Assembly: GCA_017304845.1 (NCBI GenBank)
Contig: JAFKLL010000012.1
Location: 62,001-126,000 of the forward strand
Direction of reading: 5' to 3'
Source: Solirubrobacterales bacterium
Lineage (GTDB): Bacteria; Actinomycetota; Thermoleophilia; Solirubrobacterales; 70-9
Length of the DNA: 64,000 nt
Positions 7,907 through 15,633 of this stretch are shown here, piece by piece (positions within the stretch are counted from its first letter, which is position 1; the number at the start of each line of letters is the position of its first letter). The notes beneath the pieces were generated by a model, which saw only the letters and a program-made list of their open reading frames with translations, had not been told where the DNA came from and did no database searches. The position numbers were made by a program, and so were the translations under genes.

Positions 7907-8239
7907 GACTCTGAGAAGGTCGATCGCGTCTTCCACGCGCTCTCGAACCACACCCGCCGGGGCATGGTCCGGCAACTCTCGCGGGGCGAATGCTCGGTCG
8001 GGGATCTCGCCGGGCCGGCCGACATGTCCTTCGCCGCGGCCTCCAAGCACGTGAAGGTGCTGGAACGGGCCGGGCTCGTCAACCGGCGGGTCGCCGGGCG
8101 GCGGCACCTCTGCTCGCTTAGGAGTGAGCCGCTGCGGGAAGCAAGTGAGTGGCTGAGCTTCTACGAGAAGTTCTGGGCCGACAACCTCGACCGCCTCGCG
8201 GCGACCCTGGAAGCCGACATCGCAAAGGAGCAGGAATGA
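7898..8239 (+). CDS. ArsR family transcriptional regulator (SRPBCC-operon type)
   Basis: The 113-residue protein has a single ArsR winged helix: FHALSNHTRRGMVRQL, then the recognition segment SFAAASKHVKVLERAGLVNRR and wing VAGRRHLCSL. It lacks the CxC metal site of arsenic sensors, so it belongs to the subgroup paired with activator-of-Hsp90-like (SRPBCC) proteins. The ATG at 7898 is preferred over the in-frame ATG at 7886 because the promoter predicts a leaderless message. Its stop overlaps the next start (ATGA). It probably represses its own operon by way of the palindrome at 7889. Confidence 0.87.
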   Translation: MVEDSEKVDRVFHALSNHTRRGMVRQLSRGECSVGDLAGPADMSFAAASKHVKVLERAGLVNRRVAGRRHLCSLRSEPLREASEWLSFYEKFWADNLDRLAATLEADIAKEQE

Positions 8240-8703
8240 CCGCCACCGGAGACTCCGTCCACATCGTCAAGGAGGTCGGGGCCCCGGTCGACCGCGTCTA
8301 CCGCGCCTTCGTCGACCCGGAGCAGCTGGTCCGATGGATGCACCCGGACCAGTTTCAGGGGATCTCGGCCGAGAACGACCCCCGGGTCGGGGGCAGAGGC
8401 GAGCTCCGCCACTCCGAGAACGGGGTCGAGGTCGGAGGCTTCGACTGGGAGTACCTCGAGGTCGTCGAGAACAGCCGCCTCGTCATGGACTGGCAGTTCC
8501 GCGGCTTCGGGCAGGCCCCGGGCGGCAGGCGCTCCCGGATGACCATCGAGCTCCGCGCGATAGAGCCCGGGCGGACCGAGGTCAGCCTGACCCACGACCG
8601 CCTCGGCGAGGCGCCCCCCGGCGGTCACCTCGGAGTCAACACCGGCTGGACCCAGGCGCTCGACAGCCTGGCCCGATACGTCACGAGTCAAGGAGAGGAA
8701 TGA
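8236..8703 (+). CDS. SRPBCC (AHSA1-like) domain protein
   Basis: The 155-residue protein is one SRPBCC/START-like domain: an N-terminal strand HIVKEVGAPVDRVYRAFVDP, WMHP, a central EYLEVVENSRLVMDW and a C-terminal amphipathic helix (GWTQALDSLARYV). Such domains bind small hydrophobic ligands and are usually encoded next to an ArsR regulator, as here. It starts by ATGA overlap with the ArsR gene and ends by ATGA overlap with the DUF899 gene, indicating translational coupling. The ligand is unknown. Confidence 0.87.
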   Translation: MTATGDSVHIVKEVGAPVDRVYRAFVDPEQLVRWMHPDQFQGISAENDPRVGGRGELRHSENGVEVGGFDWEYLEVVENSRLVMDWQFRGFGQAPGGRRSRMTIELRAIEPGRTEVSLTHDRLGEAPPGGHLGVNTGWTQALDSLARYVTSQGEE

Positions 8704-9404
8704 GCATGGACACGCCAGAGATCGTCTCGGCCGACGAGTGGTCGGCCGCCCGCGAAGAACTGCTGATCAAGGAGAAGGAGCACACCCGGGCCCGCGACGC
8801 GCTCGCCGCCCAGCGACGCCGCATGCCCTGGACGGAGGTCGAGAAGGAGTACGAGTTCGAGGGCCCCGACGGCCGCCTCGGCCTGCGCGACATGTTCCAG
8901 GGCCGTCGCCAGCTCGTCGTCTACCGCTTCTTCTACGACCCCGACGTGAAGGGCTGGCCGGAGGTCGGTTGCCCCGGCTGTTCGATGCTGGCCGACCAGG
9001 TCGCCGACCCGGTCCACCTCAACGCGCGCGACACCACGCTCGCCTTCGTCTCCCGCGCCCCGCAGGAGAACCTGGCGGTCCTCAAGGAGCGGTTCGGCTG
9101 GGAGCACATCCCCTGGTTCACCCTGACCGACGGGTTCGACTCGGACTTCGGGGTCGGCGAGTGGCATGGCACCAACGCCTTCATCCAGGACGACGGCCGG
9201 ATCTACCGGACCTACTTCGTCGACGCTCGCGGAGACGAGGCGATGGGCAGCACCTGGGGCTACCTCGACATCACGGCGCTGGGCCGGCAGGAGGAGTGGG
9301 AGGACTCGCCCGAGGGCTACCCGCAGACGCCGCCCTACCAGTGGTGGCACCGCAACGACGAGTACCGGCCCGAGGACATCGCGGGAAGCGTGGGCGGATC
9401 ATGA
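8700..9404 (+). CDS. DUF899 (thioredoxin-like) family protein
   Basis: The 234-residue protein matches the DUF899 pattern: RRMPWTEVEKEYEFEGPDG near residues 40-60, LVVYRFFYDPD, VGCPGCSMLADQVA (a CxxC in a thioredoxin-like position), and the end QWWHRNDEY. DUF899 proteins have a thioredoxin-like fold; their reaction is not established. Start ATG 8700 overlaps the preceding stop and follows AGGAGAGGA. It is the third gene of the ArsR operon and ends by ATGA overlap with a micropeptide gene. Confidence 0.87.
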   Translation: MSMDTPEIVSADEWSAAREELLIKEKEHTRARDALAAQRRRMPWTEVEKEYEFEGPDGRLGLRDMFQGRRQLVVYRFFYDPDVKGWPEVGCPGCSMLADQVADPVHLNARDTTLAFVSRAPQENLAVLKERFGWEHIPWFTLTDGFDSDFGVGEWHGTNAFIQDDGRIYRTYFVDARGDEAMGSTWGYLDITALGRQEEWEDSPEGYPQTPPYQWWHRNDEYRPEDIAGSVGGS

Positions 9405-9511
9405 TCCTGGCCCACATCGGGCCGCTGCCGGTGGAGGAGCTGCTGGCCCTGGCGCCGGCGGTCGCCGGGGTGGGGCTGGCGGCGCGGGCCAGGTTCTTCC
9501 GGCGCCGCTAG
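9401..9511 (+). CDS. 36-residue micropeptide, last gene of the ArsR operon
   Basis: A short open frame starts at ATG 9401, overlapping the DUF899 stop as ATGA exactly like the two junctions before it. It encodes MILAHIGPLPVEELLALAPA followed by a valine/glycine/alanine stretch and ends ARARFFRRR. The middle is hydrophobic enough for one membrane segment with a basic cytoplasmic tail. I recall similar LAHxGGLPVEELL peptides in actinobacteria but cannot name a family. The three-step overlap pattern is the main evidence that it is translated. Confidence 0.6.
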   Translation: MILAHIGPLPVEELLALAPAVAGVGLAARARFFRRR

Positions 9512-10617
9512 ATCCCGTCGGCCAGCTGCTCGGCGTACTCCGCCAGCCGGGGGATGCCCTCGTCGAGGCTGGCGAAGAACGGGTCGTCGGTGGTGCCGGC
9601 CAGATGGCGCTTGCGGCTGCCCTCGAGCAGGATCGCCAGCTTCCAGATCGCCAGGCAGCGGTACCAGGGAAGCTGCTCCAGCGAACGGCCCGACCGCTCC
9701 GAGTACCGCTCCAGCAGCTCCTCGATCGGCGGGAAGTTGCGGCTGCCGGTGGCCAGGGAGAGGCCGAGCAGCAGGGAGGCGGGGCCGTCGTGCCCGAGCC
9801 ACATCGCGGCCAGGTAGCCGACGTCCGCCATCGGGTCGCCGAGGGTCGCCATCTCCCAGTCGAGCACCCCGGCCACGCGGGCGGGCGGGCCGGGATCGAA
9901 GATCACGTTGTCGAGCTTGAAGTCGCCGTGGACGATCGCCGGCGTGCCCGACTCGGGGATGCTGGTGGCGAGCCGGCCGCCGACCTGGACGATCGCCGGG
10001 ATCTCGCGGGTCTTGTTGACCTGCCACTGCCTCGACCAGAGATCGACCTGGCGCTTCAGATAGCCCGACGGGCGGCCCAGCTTCGAGAGCGGCCCCGCCG
10101 AGACGTCGACGGCATGCAGGCTGACCAGGGCGTCGACCAGCGCCTCGGCGGCGGCCCGCGCCTGCTCGGGCGTGTCCATCTCCGGCGGCAGCTCCCGCCG
10201 CACGACCAGCCCGTCGAGGCGTTCCATCAGATAGAAGGGCGCGCCGATCACCGACTCGTCGTGGCAGGCCATGACCGCCCGGGGCACCGGGACGCCGGTC
10301 TCGTACAGGGCCGAGATCAGCCGGTGCTCGCGCAGCACGTCATGGGCCTTCGGCGGGAAGGGCGGTCGCGGCGGCCGGCGCAGCACCCACCGTTCGCCGC
10401 CGCGGCTGACGAAGAAGGTCAGGTTCGAGTGGCCGGCCCGGACCCGTTCGATCTCGACCGGCCCGGCGCCCGGCAGGACCCGGCTGAGGCTCTCGCGGAT
10501 CAGCAGGGGCGGGATGTCCAGCCTGTCGGCCTGCTCCCTGGTCTCGACGATGTCGACGAGGTCTGTGGCGGTGGACTCCTGGGACACAGGGCCAGACTGA
10601 CCATCGAGAGCGGGCAA
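9508..10617 (-). CDS. Phosphotransferase (APH/lvaA-like) family protein
   Basis: The 369-residue protein has the kinase core of the aminoglycoside-phosphotransferase superfamily: an N-lobe with GHSNLTFFV and WVLRRPP, the catalytic loop VHGDFKLDN, and the metal-binding aspartate in LDWEMATLGDP. The LRRPP and DWEMATLGDP forms are typical of the ACAD11/LvaA group that phosphorylates hydroxyacyl-CoA, not antibiotics. The TTG start at 10617 is chosen because GGAGG lies eight bases before it. It is divergent from the dikinase-like gene at 10756 and is a paralogue of the gene at 20225. The substrate is not known. Confidence 0.83.
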   Translation of the reverse strand: MPALDGQSGPVSQESTATDLVDIVETREQADRLDIPPLLIRESLSRVLPGAGPVEIERVRAGHSNLTFFVSRGGERWVLRRPPRPPFPPKAHDVLREHRLISALYETGVPVPRAVMACHDESVIGAPFYLMERLDGLVVRRELPPEMDTPEQARAAAEALVDALVSLHAVDVSAGPLSKLGRPSGYLKRQVDLWSRQWQVNKTREIPAIVQVGGRLATSIPESGTPAIVHGDFKLDNVIFDPGPPARVAGVLDWEMATLGDPMADVGYLAAMWLGHDGPASLLLGLSLATGSRNFPPIEELLERYSERSGRSLEQLPWYRCLAIWKLAILLEGSRKRHLAGTTDDPFFASLDEGIPRLAEYAEQLADGI

Positions 10618-10692
10618 GTCGAAGGGCCTCCCCGCGAACGTTTGGAGGCAGTCACAAGAGGCGCCCCGGATCGGCCGCCCGAGTTTGGAGGA

Positions 10693-10752
10693 ATGGCCAA
10701 GACCAGCCCCGGCACGAACTGGCCCCGTCCGGGCGGAGCGTCGAGTATCTGA
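10693..10752 (+). other. Possible 19-residue leader ORF before the dikinase-like gene
   Basis: ATG at 10693 encodes MAKTSPGTNWPRPGGASSI and stops at 10752, three bases before the GTG of the dikinase-like gene. GGAGG lies immediately before the ATG, closer than is ideal. GTTTGGAGG occurs twice in this leader region (about 10639 and 10683). A coupling or attenuation role is only a suggestion. Confidence 0.25.
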
Positions 10753-10755
10753 GGC

Positions 10756-12630
10756 GTGACCACGACCAAGTTTGTCTACGAGTTTGGGTCAGGGACGGAG
10801 AGCCCCCGCATCCTGGGCGGCAAGGGAGCAAGCCTTGCCCGAATGACCAACCTTGGGCTGCCGATCCCGCCCGGCTTCGTGATCGGCACCGGCGCCTACC
10901 AGGCCTGGGCCGAGGCGGACGCCGACGCCGGCGAGATCCCGGCCGGCCTGCTGGACGAGATCGCCGAAGGCATCGACGGTCTGGAACGGGCGATCGGCCG
11001 CCGGCTCGGCGAGGTCGAGGATCCGCTGCTCGTCTCGGTCAGGTCGGGCGCCCCGGTCTCGATGCCGGGGATGATGGACACCCTGCTCAACGTCGGGCTG
11101 AACGACGAGACCATCGCGGCGCTGGCCGAGCGCACCGCCCCCGAGTTCGCCTGGGACATATACGTGAGGCTGCTCGCCACCTACGCCGAGGTGGTCCGCG
11201 GCATCAAGGTGAAGAAGCTCGGCGACGCGATCGACCCCGCGGCCCCCGCCCCGGAGCTGGCCGAGGCCTGGAAGCGGGTCATCGCCGAGCACGGCGAGCC
11301 GTTCCCGCAGTCGCCCCGCCGGCAGATCGAGGACGGCGTGATCGCGGTCTGGAAATCCTGGGACTCGCCCCGGGCGAAGCGGTACCGGCGCTTCGCCGGG
11401 ATCTCCGACTCGCTCGGGACCGGCGTGACCGTCCAGGCGATGGTCTTCGGCAACCGCGACGAGCGATCCGGCACCGGGGTCGTCTTCACCCGCGACCCCG
11501 GCACCGGCACCCCCGGCGCCTACGGGGACTTCCTGCTCCAAGCGCAGGGCGAAGACGTGGTCGCCGGCTCGCATGACCCCGAGCCGATCCAGGCGGCCGG
11601 CACCAGGCTCCCCGAGGCATTCGCCAAGCTCGAGGAGGCGCTGCCGGTGCTGGAGGCCAGCTACCGGGACATGTGCGACATCGAGTTCACGATCGAGACC
11701 GACAAGCTCTGGATCCTCCAGGCCCGGGTCGGGCAGCGGAGCGGCGCCGCCGCCGTGAGGATCGCGGTCGACCTGGTCGACCAGGGTCTGATCGACATCG
11801 AGACCGCGCTCGAACGGGTGCCGCTCTCGGCCCTCGAGGATCTCCAGCGGCCGGTCTTCGCCGCCGACCAGGAGTTCGACCTGCTCGGCTCCGGGGCGGC
11901 CGCCTCGCCCGGCGCGGCGATCGGCAAGGCGGTCTTCACCTCGCAGTTCGCCGAGGAGATGGCCGAGCAGGGCGAGGACGTGATCCTGGTCCGGCCCGAG
12001 ACCTCGCCGGCCGACATCGGCGGCATGATCGCCTCGAAGGGGATCGTCACCGCGCTCGGCGGGCGGGCCAGCCACGCGGCCGTGGTCGCCCGGGGGATCG
12101 GCCGCCCCGCGATCTGCGGCGTCAACGGGCTGGTCGTCGACGAGGAGGCCGGCACCGCCACCACCGCCGAGGGCCGGGTGATCCGCGAAGGCGACCTGCT
12201 CTCGGTCGACGGCCACGTCGGCCGGGTCATGGCCGGGGCGGTCGCGATGGCGCCCTCGCAGCCCGACCCGCGGCTGGCCCAGCTGCTCGCCTGGTGCGAG
12301 GAGCGTCGGCGGATCCCGATCCTGACCGAGGCCCCGGCCGGCCATGACGTGGTCGCCGACATGGGGGACACCGCCCGGGCCGGCAGCAAGGTCCTGGTCG
12401 ACCTGCCCTGGGAGGGCTCCGACTCGGCCAAGCTGCTGGAGCGGGTCGTCTCCGAGCTGAACGTCGACGCCGACCGCGAGCTGGTCCTGGCCCTGCCCGA
12501 ATCGCTCTGCGGAGTCGATCTGCGGCCCCCGGCCTCGGCCTGGTCGGCGATCGTCACGGCGGGGGACAACGAGTGGGCGGCCAGCCTGCTCAGCGCACGA
12601 ATCGAGTTGACCGAGGAGGGGCAGTCATGA
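10756..12630 (+). CDS. Pyruvate phosphate dikinase-like protein lacking the PEP/pyruvate barrel
   Basis: The 624-residue protein starts like pyruvate phosphate dikinase (GGKGASLARM and LPIPPGFVI near residues 20-45). It has an ATP-grasp nucleotide-binding region (VSVRSGAPVSMPGMMDT near 95-110, TGVVFTRDPGTG near 240) and a phosphohistidine swivel domain with His440 in GGRASHAAVVARGIG. Full PPDK is about 870 residues and ends in a TIM barrel that binds PEP/pyruvate. Here that barrel is missing, replaced by about 115 residues I do not recognise. It could phosphorylate its own histidine but needs another acceptor partner. The stop overlaps the start of the family X gene (ATGA), suggesting that partner. 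The GTG start follows GAGG. Confidence 0.85.
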   Translation: MTTTKFVYEFGSGTESPRILGGKGASLARMTNLGLPIPPGFVIGTGAYQAWAEADADAGEIPAGLLDEIAEGIDGLERAIGRRLGEVEDPLLVSVRSGAPVSMPGMMDTLLNVGLNDETIAALAERTAPEFAWDIYVRLLATYAEVVRGIKVKKLGDAIDPAAPAPELAEAWKRVIAEHGEPFPQSPRRQIEDGVIAVWKSWDSPRAKRYRRFAGISDSLGTGVTVQAMVFGNRDERSGTGVVFTRDPGTGTPGAYGDFLLQAQGEDVVAGSHDPEPIQAAGTRLPEAFAKLEEALPVLEASYRDMCDIEFTIETDKLWILQARVGQRSGAAAVRIAVDLVDQGLIDIETALERVPLSALEDLQRPVFAADQEFDLLGSGAAASPGAAIGKAVFTSQFAEEMAEQGEDVILVRPETSPADIGGMIASKGIVTALGGRASHAAVVARGIGRPAICGVNGLVVDEEAGTATTAEGRVIREGDLLSVDGHVGRVMAGAVAMAPSQPDPRLAQLLAWCEERRRIPILTEAPAGHDVVADMGDTARAGSKVLVDLPWEGSDSAKLLERVVSELNVDADRELVLALPESLCGVDLRPPASAWSAIVTAGDNEWAASLLSARIELTEEGQS

Positions 12631-14273
12631 GCTGGCGCATCACCGAAGAGCAGTTGCTGGACCTCAACTCGTTCCTGCAGCGCAGCGACGACGTGCTGGT
12701 CCACAACTGCCTGACCCGGACCGCCCAGGAATCGAAGCTCTTCCCGGTCCTGCCCTACCTGATGATGAGCATGATCGAGGGCTACTGGCGCTACCCGGAC
12801 CAGTTGCGCCGCTCGCTGGAGGTGATCTCCCCCGAGGACGTCGGCCACCGGGCCCGCAACGTCTCGACCCTGTTCTCCCGGCTCACCGCCTGGGGCATGG
12901 TCAACTACTACCTGAACGGCCGTTCGAACCTGATCCGCCTCGGCCTGATCGGACCGGCCGACAACCTCGAGGATCTCTGGCTGGTCTGCGACTGGTACAC
13001 CCGGTTCGCGAAGGCCTACAACCGGACCAGCGGGCACGTCAACGCGCTCGACGCCGGGGACATCTCCCCGACCCTCGAGGAACGCACCCTCCAGGTCTTC
13101 GAGGCGGACGCCTTCGCCTGCGACGCGGGGTTGAGCGCCGCCGCGGCCCGCTTCAACGCGATCGCCACCCAGTACAACTTCCTGGTCCACTGCGAGAGCC
13201 GCTCCGGCCTCCACTCGTCCGGCCCGTACCGGCTCGACGGCCGGCGCCTCATGCATGTGCGGGACTTCTTCAACCTGAGCGAGAGCACCCTGCCGTGGAT
13301 GGACGAGATCTCGGCCGAGATCCCTTTCAACAACCTCTCGCTGGTCGAGATCACCGACGGCGTCTCGATCGAGGTGACCGACTGGGCCACCGCCTACACG
13401 CAGCCCGAGTCGCATCAGGACCGGGTCATCGGGGTCGGCCTCTACACCTCCGACTTCCTGAGCGACCGCTACGTCCCGGTCGGGATGGGCTCCCGCCGGG
13501 AGCTGACCGACACGCTGAACGAGCTGACCGACCTGATGACCGAGGCGACCCGGGCGCTCTACCGGCGCTTCAGCGGGTACAGCATGGACCAGATGATCGA
13601 GGCCGGGATCCTGACCTACTACCAGGCCCCGGTCGACGTGCTGCGGATGGCCGGCCTGTACGAGCAGTCCGAGTGGGACACGATCGACCAGCGCACCCGC
13701 CGGCTCTGGACGCTCAACAACGAGGAGTACTCGCTGGACTCCTACATCGACCACTTCAACCTGGCGGCCGGCAAGCTCGGAGCGCAGAGCGAGTACTACC
13801 TGCATCCGATCTCCTACGGGGTGTGGCGTCGCGGCGGAGGCAGGGACGACCTGCCCCGGGCCGGTCGCACCCGCGAGTTCGTCCCGGCCGACGTGCTGGT
13901 CGACCACGACTACTCGCTGCGGGTCAACCCGGACGGGGTCGCCTCGGTCCAGGGCGATCGGAAGCTGCCGGAGAAGACCGCCGGGTTCGTCACCAGCCAG
14001 GGTCGGCTGACCCAGGACGAGATGAACCGGGCCGCCGCCGAGTGGTCGTCGCCGCTGCTTCGGCAGCCCTGGCGGAGCCTCGACGACGCCGCCGTCAAGT
14101 GGTCCTGGCAGGAGCCCGAGACAGCCGATCTGTACCGCTACACGCAGGAAGGATCGAGGCTGTTGGAGGGTCGTGGGGCGGGACTTCTCCGAAAGGACAT
14201 CGCGGAGATCCGCGAAGCGGCCGGCGAGCCCGCCTGGGCGAATGTTTCGTCCGCTGCGCCCGTCGCTGAATAG
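12627..14273 (+). CDS. Uncharacterised 'family X' protein, paralogue 1 (dikinase partner?)
   Basis: I do not recognise this 548-residue protein. It is a clear full-length paralogue of the 553-residue protein at 42772-44433, with many long identical stretches: HNCLTRTAQESKLFP (26-40), HCESR plus SGPYRL (188-203), VGLYTSDFL, DRYVPVGM, FNxA-type spacing, NEEYSLD, LTQDEMN and RYTQE. There is no signal peptide, membrane segment or obvious nucleotide-binding loop. It overlaps the dikinase-like gene by four bases, and the paralogue sits three bases from a gene for a free phosphohistidine domain. It may therefore be the acceptor-binding or catalytic subunit of a split dikinase; this is inference. The start ATG 12627 follows GAGGAGGGG. 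Confidence 0.75.
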   Translation: MSWRITEEQLLDLNSFLQRSDDVLVHNCLTRTAQESKLFPVLPYLMMSMIEGYWRYPDQLRRSLEVISPEDVGHRARNVSTLFSRLTAWGMVNYYLNGRSNLIRLGLIGPADNLEDLWLVCDWYTRFAKAYNRTSGHVNALDAGDISPTLEERTLQVFEADAFACDAGLSAAAARFNAIATQYNFLVHCESRSGLHSSGPYRLDGRRLMHVRDFFNLSESTLPWMDEISAEIPFNNLSLVEITDGVSIEVTDWATAYTQPESHQDRVIGVGLYTSDFLSDRYVPVGMGSRRELTDTLNELTDLMTEATRALYRRFSGYSMDQMIEAGILTYYQAPVDVLRMAGLYEQSEWDTIDQRTRRLWTLNNEEYSLDSYIDHFNLAAGKLGAQSEYYLHPISYGVWRRGGGRDDLPRAGRTREFVPADVLVDHDYSLRVNPDGVASVQGDRKLPEKTAGFVTSQGRLTQDEMNRAAAEWSSPLLRQPWRSLDDAAVKWSWQEPETADLYRYTQEGSRLLEGRGAGLLRKDIAEIREAAGEPAWANVSSAAPVAE

Positions 14274-14340
14274 CGCTTTGTAGAGCCAAAAACGCCGGGT
14301 ACTGTACGGCGTTGGAAAGTTCGACAAAGGAGTTTCGCGG

Positions 14341-14370
14341 ATGTCGGGCGACCCTCCGCAAAGAGCCTAA
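14341..14370 (+). other. Possible 9-residue leader ORF upstream of the ABC importer
   Basis: AAAGGAG followed eight bases later by ATG starts a frame MSGDPPQRA ending TAA at 14370. A small hairpin, GTGCC-GACAG-GGCAC, follows at 14388-14402 before the importer genes. The ribosome site is good, but the frame is so short that chance is possible. Confidence 0.25.
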
Positions 14371-14429
14371 TGTGACCTTCGAGGAGTGCCGACAGGGCAC
14401 CTGTGTTCCAAACGAGGAGAGGGTCGAGG

Positions 14430-15569
14430 ATGTCACGTTCACGAGCTTTACTGGCTGTGTTTGCAGCTTTGATGTTGTCCGCATTCGTGGTTGCCGGATG
14501 CGGGGGATCTGACGATTCCAGTTCAGGCGACAGCGGTTCCGGTTCCGGCAGCGGCAGCACCGAGAACGCACAGAAGATGGTCGACAAGCTGATGGACCCG
14601 GCCCAGGCCGAGTTCCCCAAGCCGACCGAGGCCTTCGATCCCGGCAAGGGCAAGGTCGCGGTCATCTCCTGCGGCAACGCGGGCATCAACTGCAAGGACG
14701 GCTCCGAGGACGCCACCGACGCCGCCAAGGCGATGGGCTGGACCTCCTCGCCGGTCTTCGACGGTGAGTTCAACCCGGCGAAGCAGTCCGGCTACGTCCG
14801 CCAGGCGATCCAGGAGAAGTACGACGCGATCGTGCTCGTCTCGATCGACGTGAACTCGATCAAGGCGGCCGTCCAGGCGGCGGCCGACGCGAAGATCCCG
14901 GTCACCTGCGTGATGTGCTCGAACCCCGGTCTCGAGGACATCGTCACCGACGTGACCACCGGCGGCACCGCCGACGGCCAGGCGATCGGCTACTGGACGG
15001 CGGCCGACTCGGGCGGCTCCGGCAAGGTGATCGCCTTCGACGACAAGTCGTTCCCGATCGTCGCCAAGCGCGTCGCCGCGGCGAAGCAGGTGCTGGCCGA
15101 CAACTGCCCCGACTGCGAGGTCGAGGAGAAGGAGATCGCCACCACCGAGCTGACCGAGCCCGGTCCCCCGACCTGGACCGCGACGCTGACCGCGAACCCT
15201 CCGGGCTCGTTCCAGTACGCCTGGGCCGCCTATGACCCGTTCGCGATCCCGATGGCGAAGACGGCGGAGCAGCAGGGCCGCGACGACATCAAGATCACCG
15301 GCTACGACGCCTCCCCGGACTACGTCCAGCTGATCAAGCAGGGCGGCGACGCCGCCGCGACCACCGCGGCTCCGTTCGAGTACGCGGCCTGGGGCGCCGT
15401 GGACGAGGCCGCCCGGGCGGCGGCCGGGGTCGACCAGTGGGACGGCACCAAGCTGCCGGTCATGTTGGTCACCAAGGACAACGCCGACGATCCAGCCCTC
15501 GAAGCCGGGTTCTTCAACCCGCCCTTCGATTTCAAGGCCGACTTCCAGAAGCTCTGGGGTCAGTCCTGA
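14430..15569 (+). CDS. ABC transporter sugar-type substrate-binding lipoprotein
   Basis: The 379-residue protein has a lipoprotein signal ending in VVAGCGG (lipid cysteine about residue 24), a Ser/Gly-rich linker, and a periplasmic-binding-protein fold of the ribose/galactose type (KVAVISCGNAGIN, YDAIVLVSIDVNSIKAAVQAA, KVIAFDD, ITGYDASPDYVQLI). It captures the solute outside the cell for the ATPase and permease that follow. The ligand cannot be read directly. The importer follows the dikinase-like and family X genes after 156 bases, so the imported compound may be their substrate. ATG 14430 is chosen over the upstream ATG at 14403, which would put extra charged residues before the signal. Confidence 0.88.
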   Translation: MSRSRALLAVFAALMLSAFVVAGCGGSDDSSSGDSGSGSGSGSTENAQKMVDKLMDPAQAEFPKPTEAFDPGKGKVAVISCGNAGINCKDGSEDATDAAKAMGWTSSPVFDGEFNPAKQSGYVRQAIQEKYDAIVLVSIDVNSIKAAVQAAADAKIPVTCVMCSNPGLEDIVTDVTTGGTADGQAIGYWTAADSGGSGKVIAFDDKSFPIVAKRVAAAKQVLADNCPDCEVEEKEIATTELTEPGPPTWTATLTANPPGSFQYAWAAYDPFAIPMAKTAEQQGRDDIKITGYDASPDYVQLIKQGGDAAATTAAPFEYAAWGAVDEAARAAAGVDQWDGTKLPVMLVTKDNADDPALEAGFFNPPFDFKADFQKLWGQS

Positions 15570-15633
15570 TCAGACGACGGAATGGGGCGGGCTCCGGCCC
15601 GCCCCGCTTCGTCACCGGATGCCAGGAGGAGAG

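Noticed and set aside
9508-10617. Reading the APH-fold protein as an aminoglycoside-resistance kinase
   Set aside because: The LRRPP and DWEMATLGDP forms and the genomic setting match the LvaA/ACAD11 acyl-CoA-linked group; resistance would be an over-reading.
10756-12630. Calling the 624-residue protein a functional pyruvate phosphate dikinase
   Set aside because: The PEP/pyruvate-binding TIM barrel is absent, so the classical reaction cannot be completed by this protein alone.
11661-14327. An 888-codon minus-strand frame across the dikinase-like and family X genes
   Set aside because: It crosses two well-supported genes, is repetitive in composition and has no recognisable domain.
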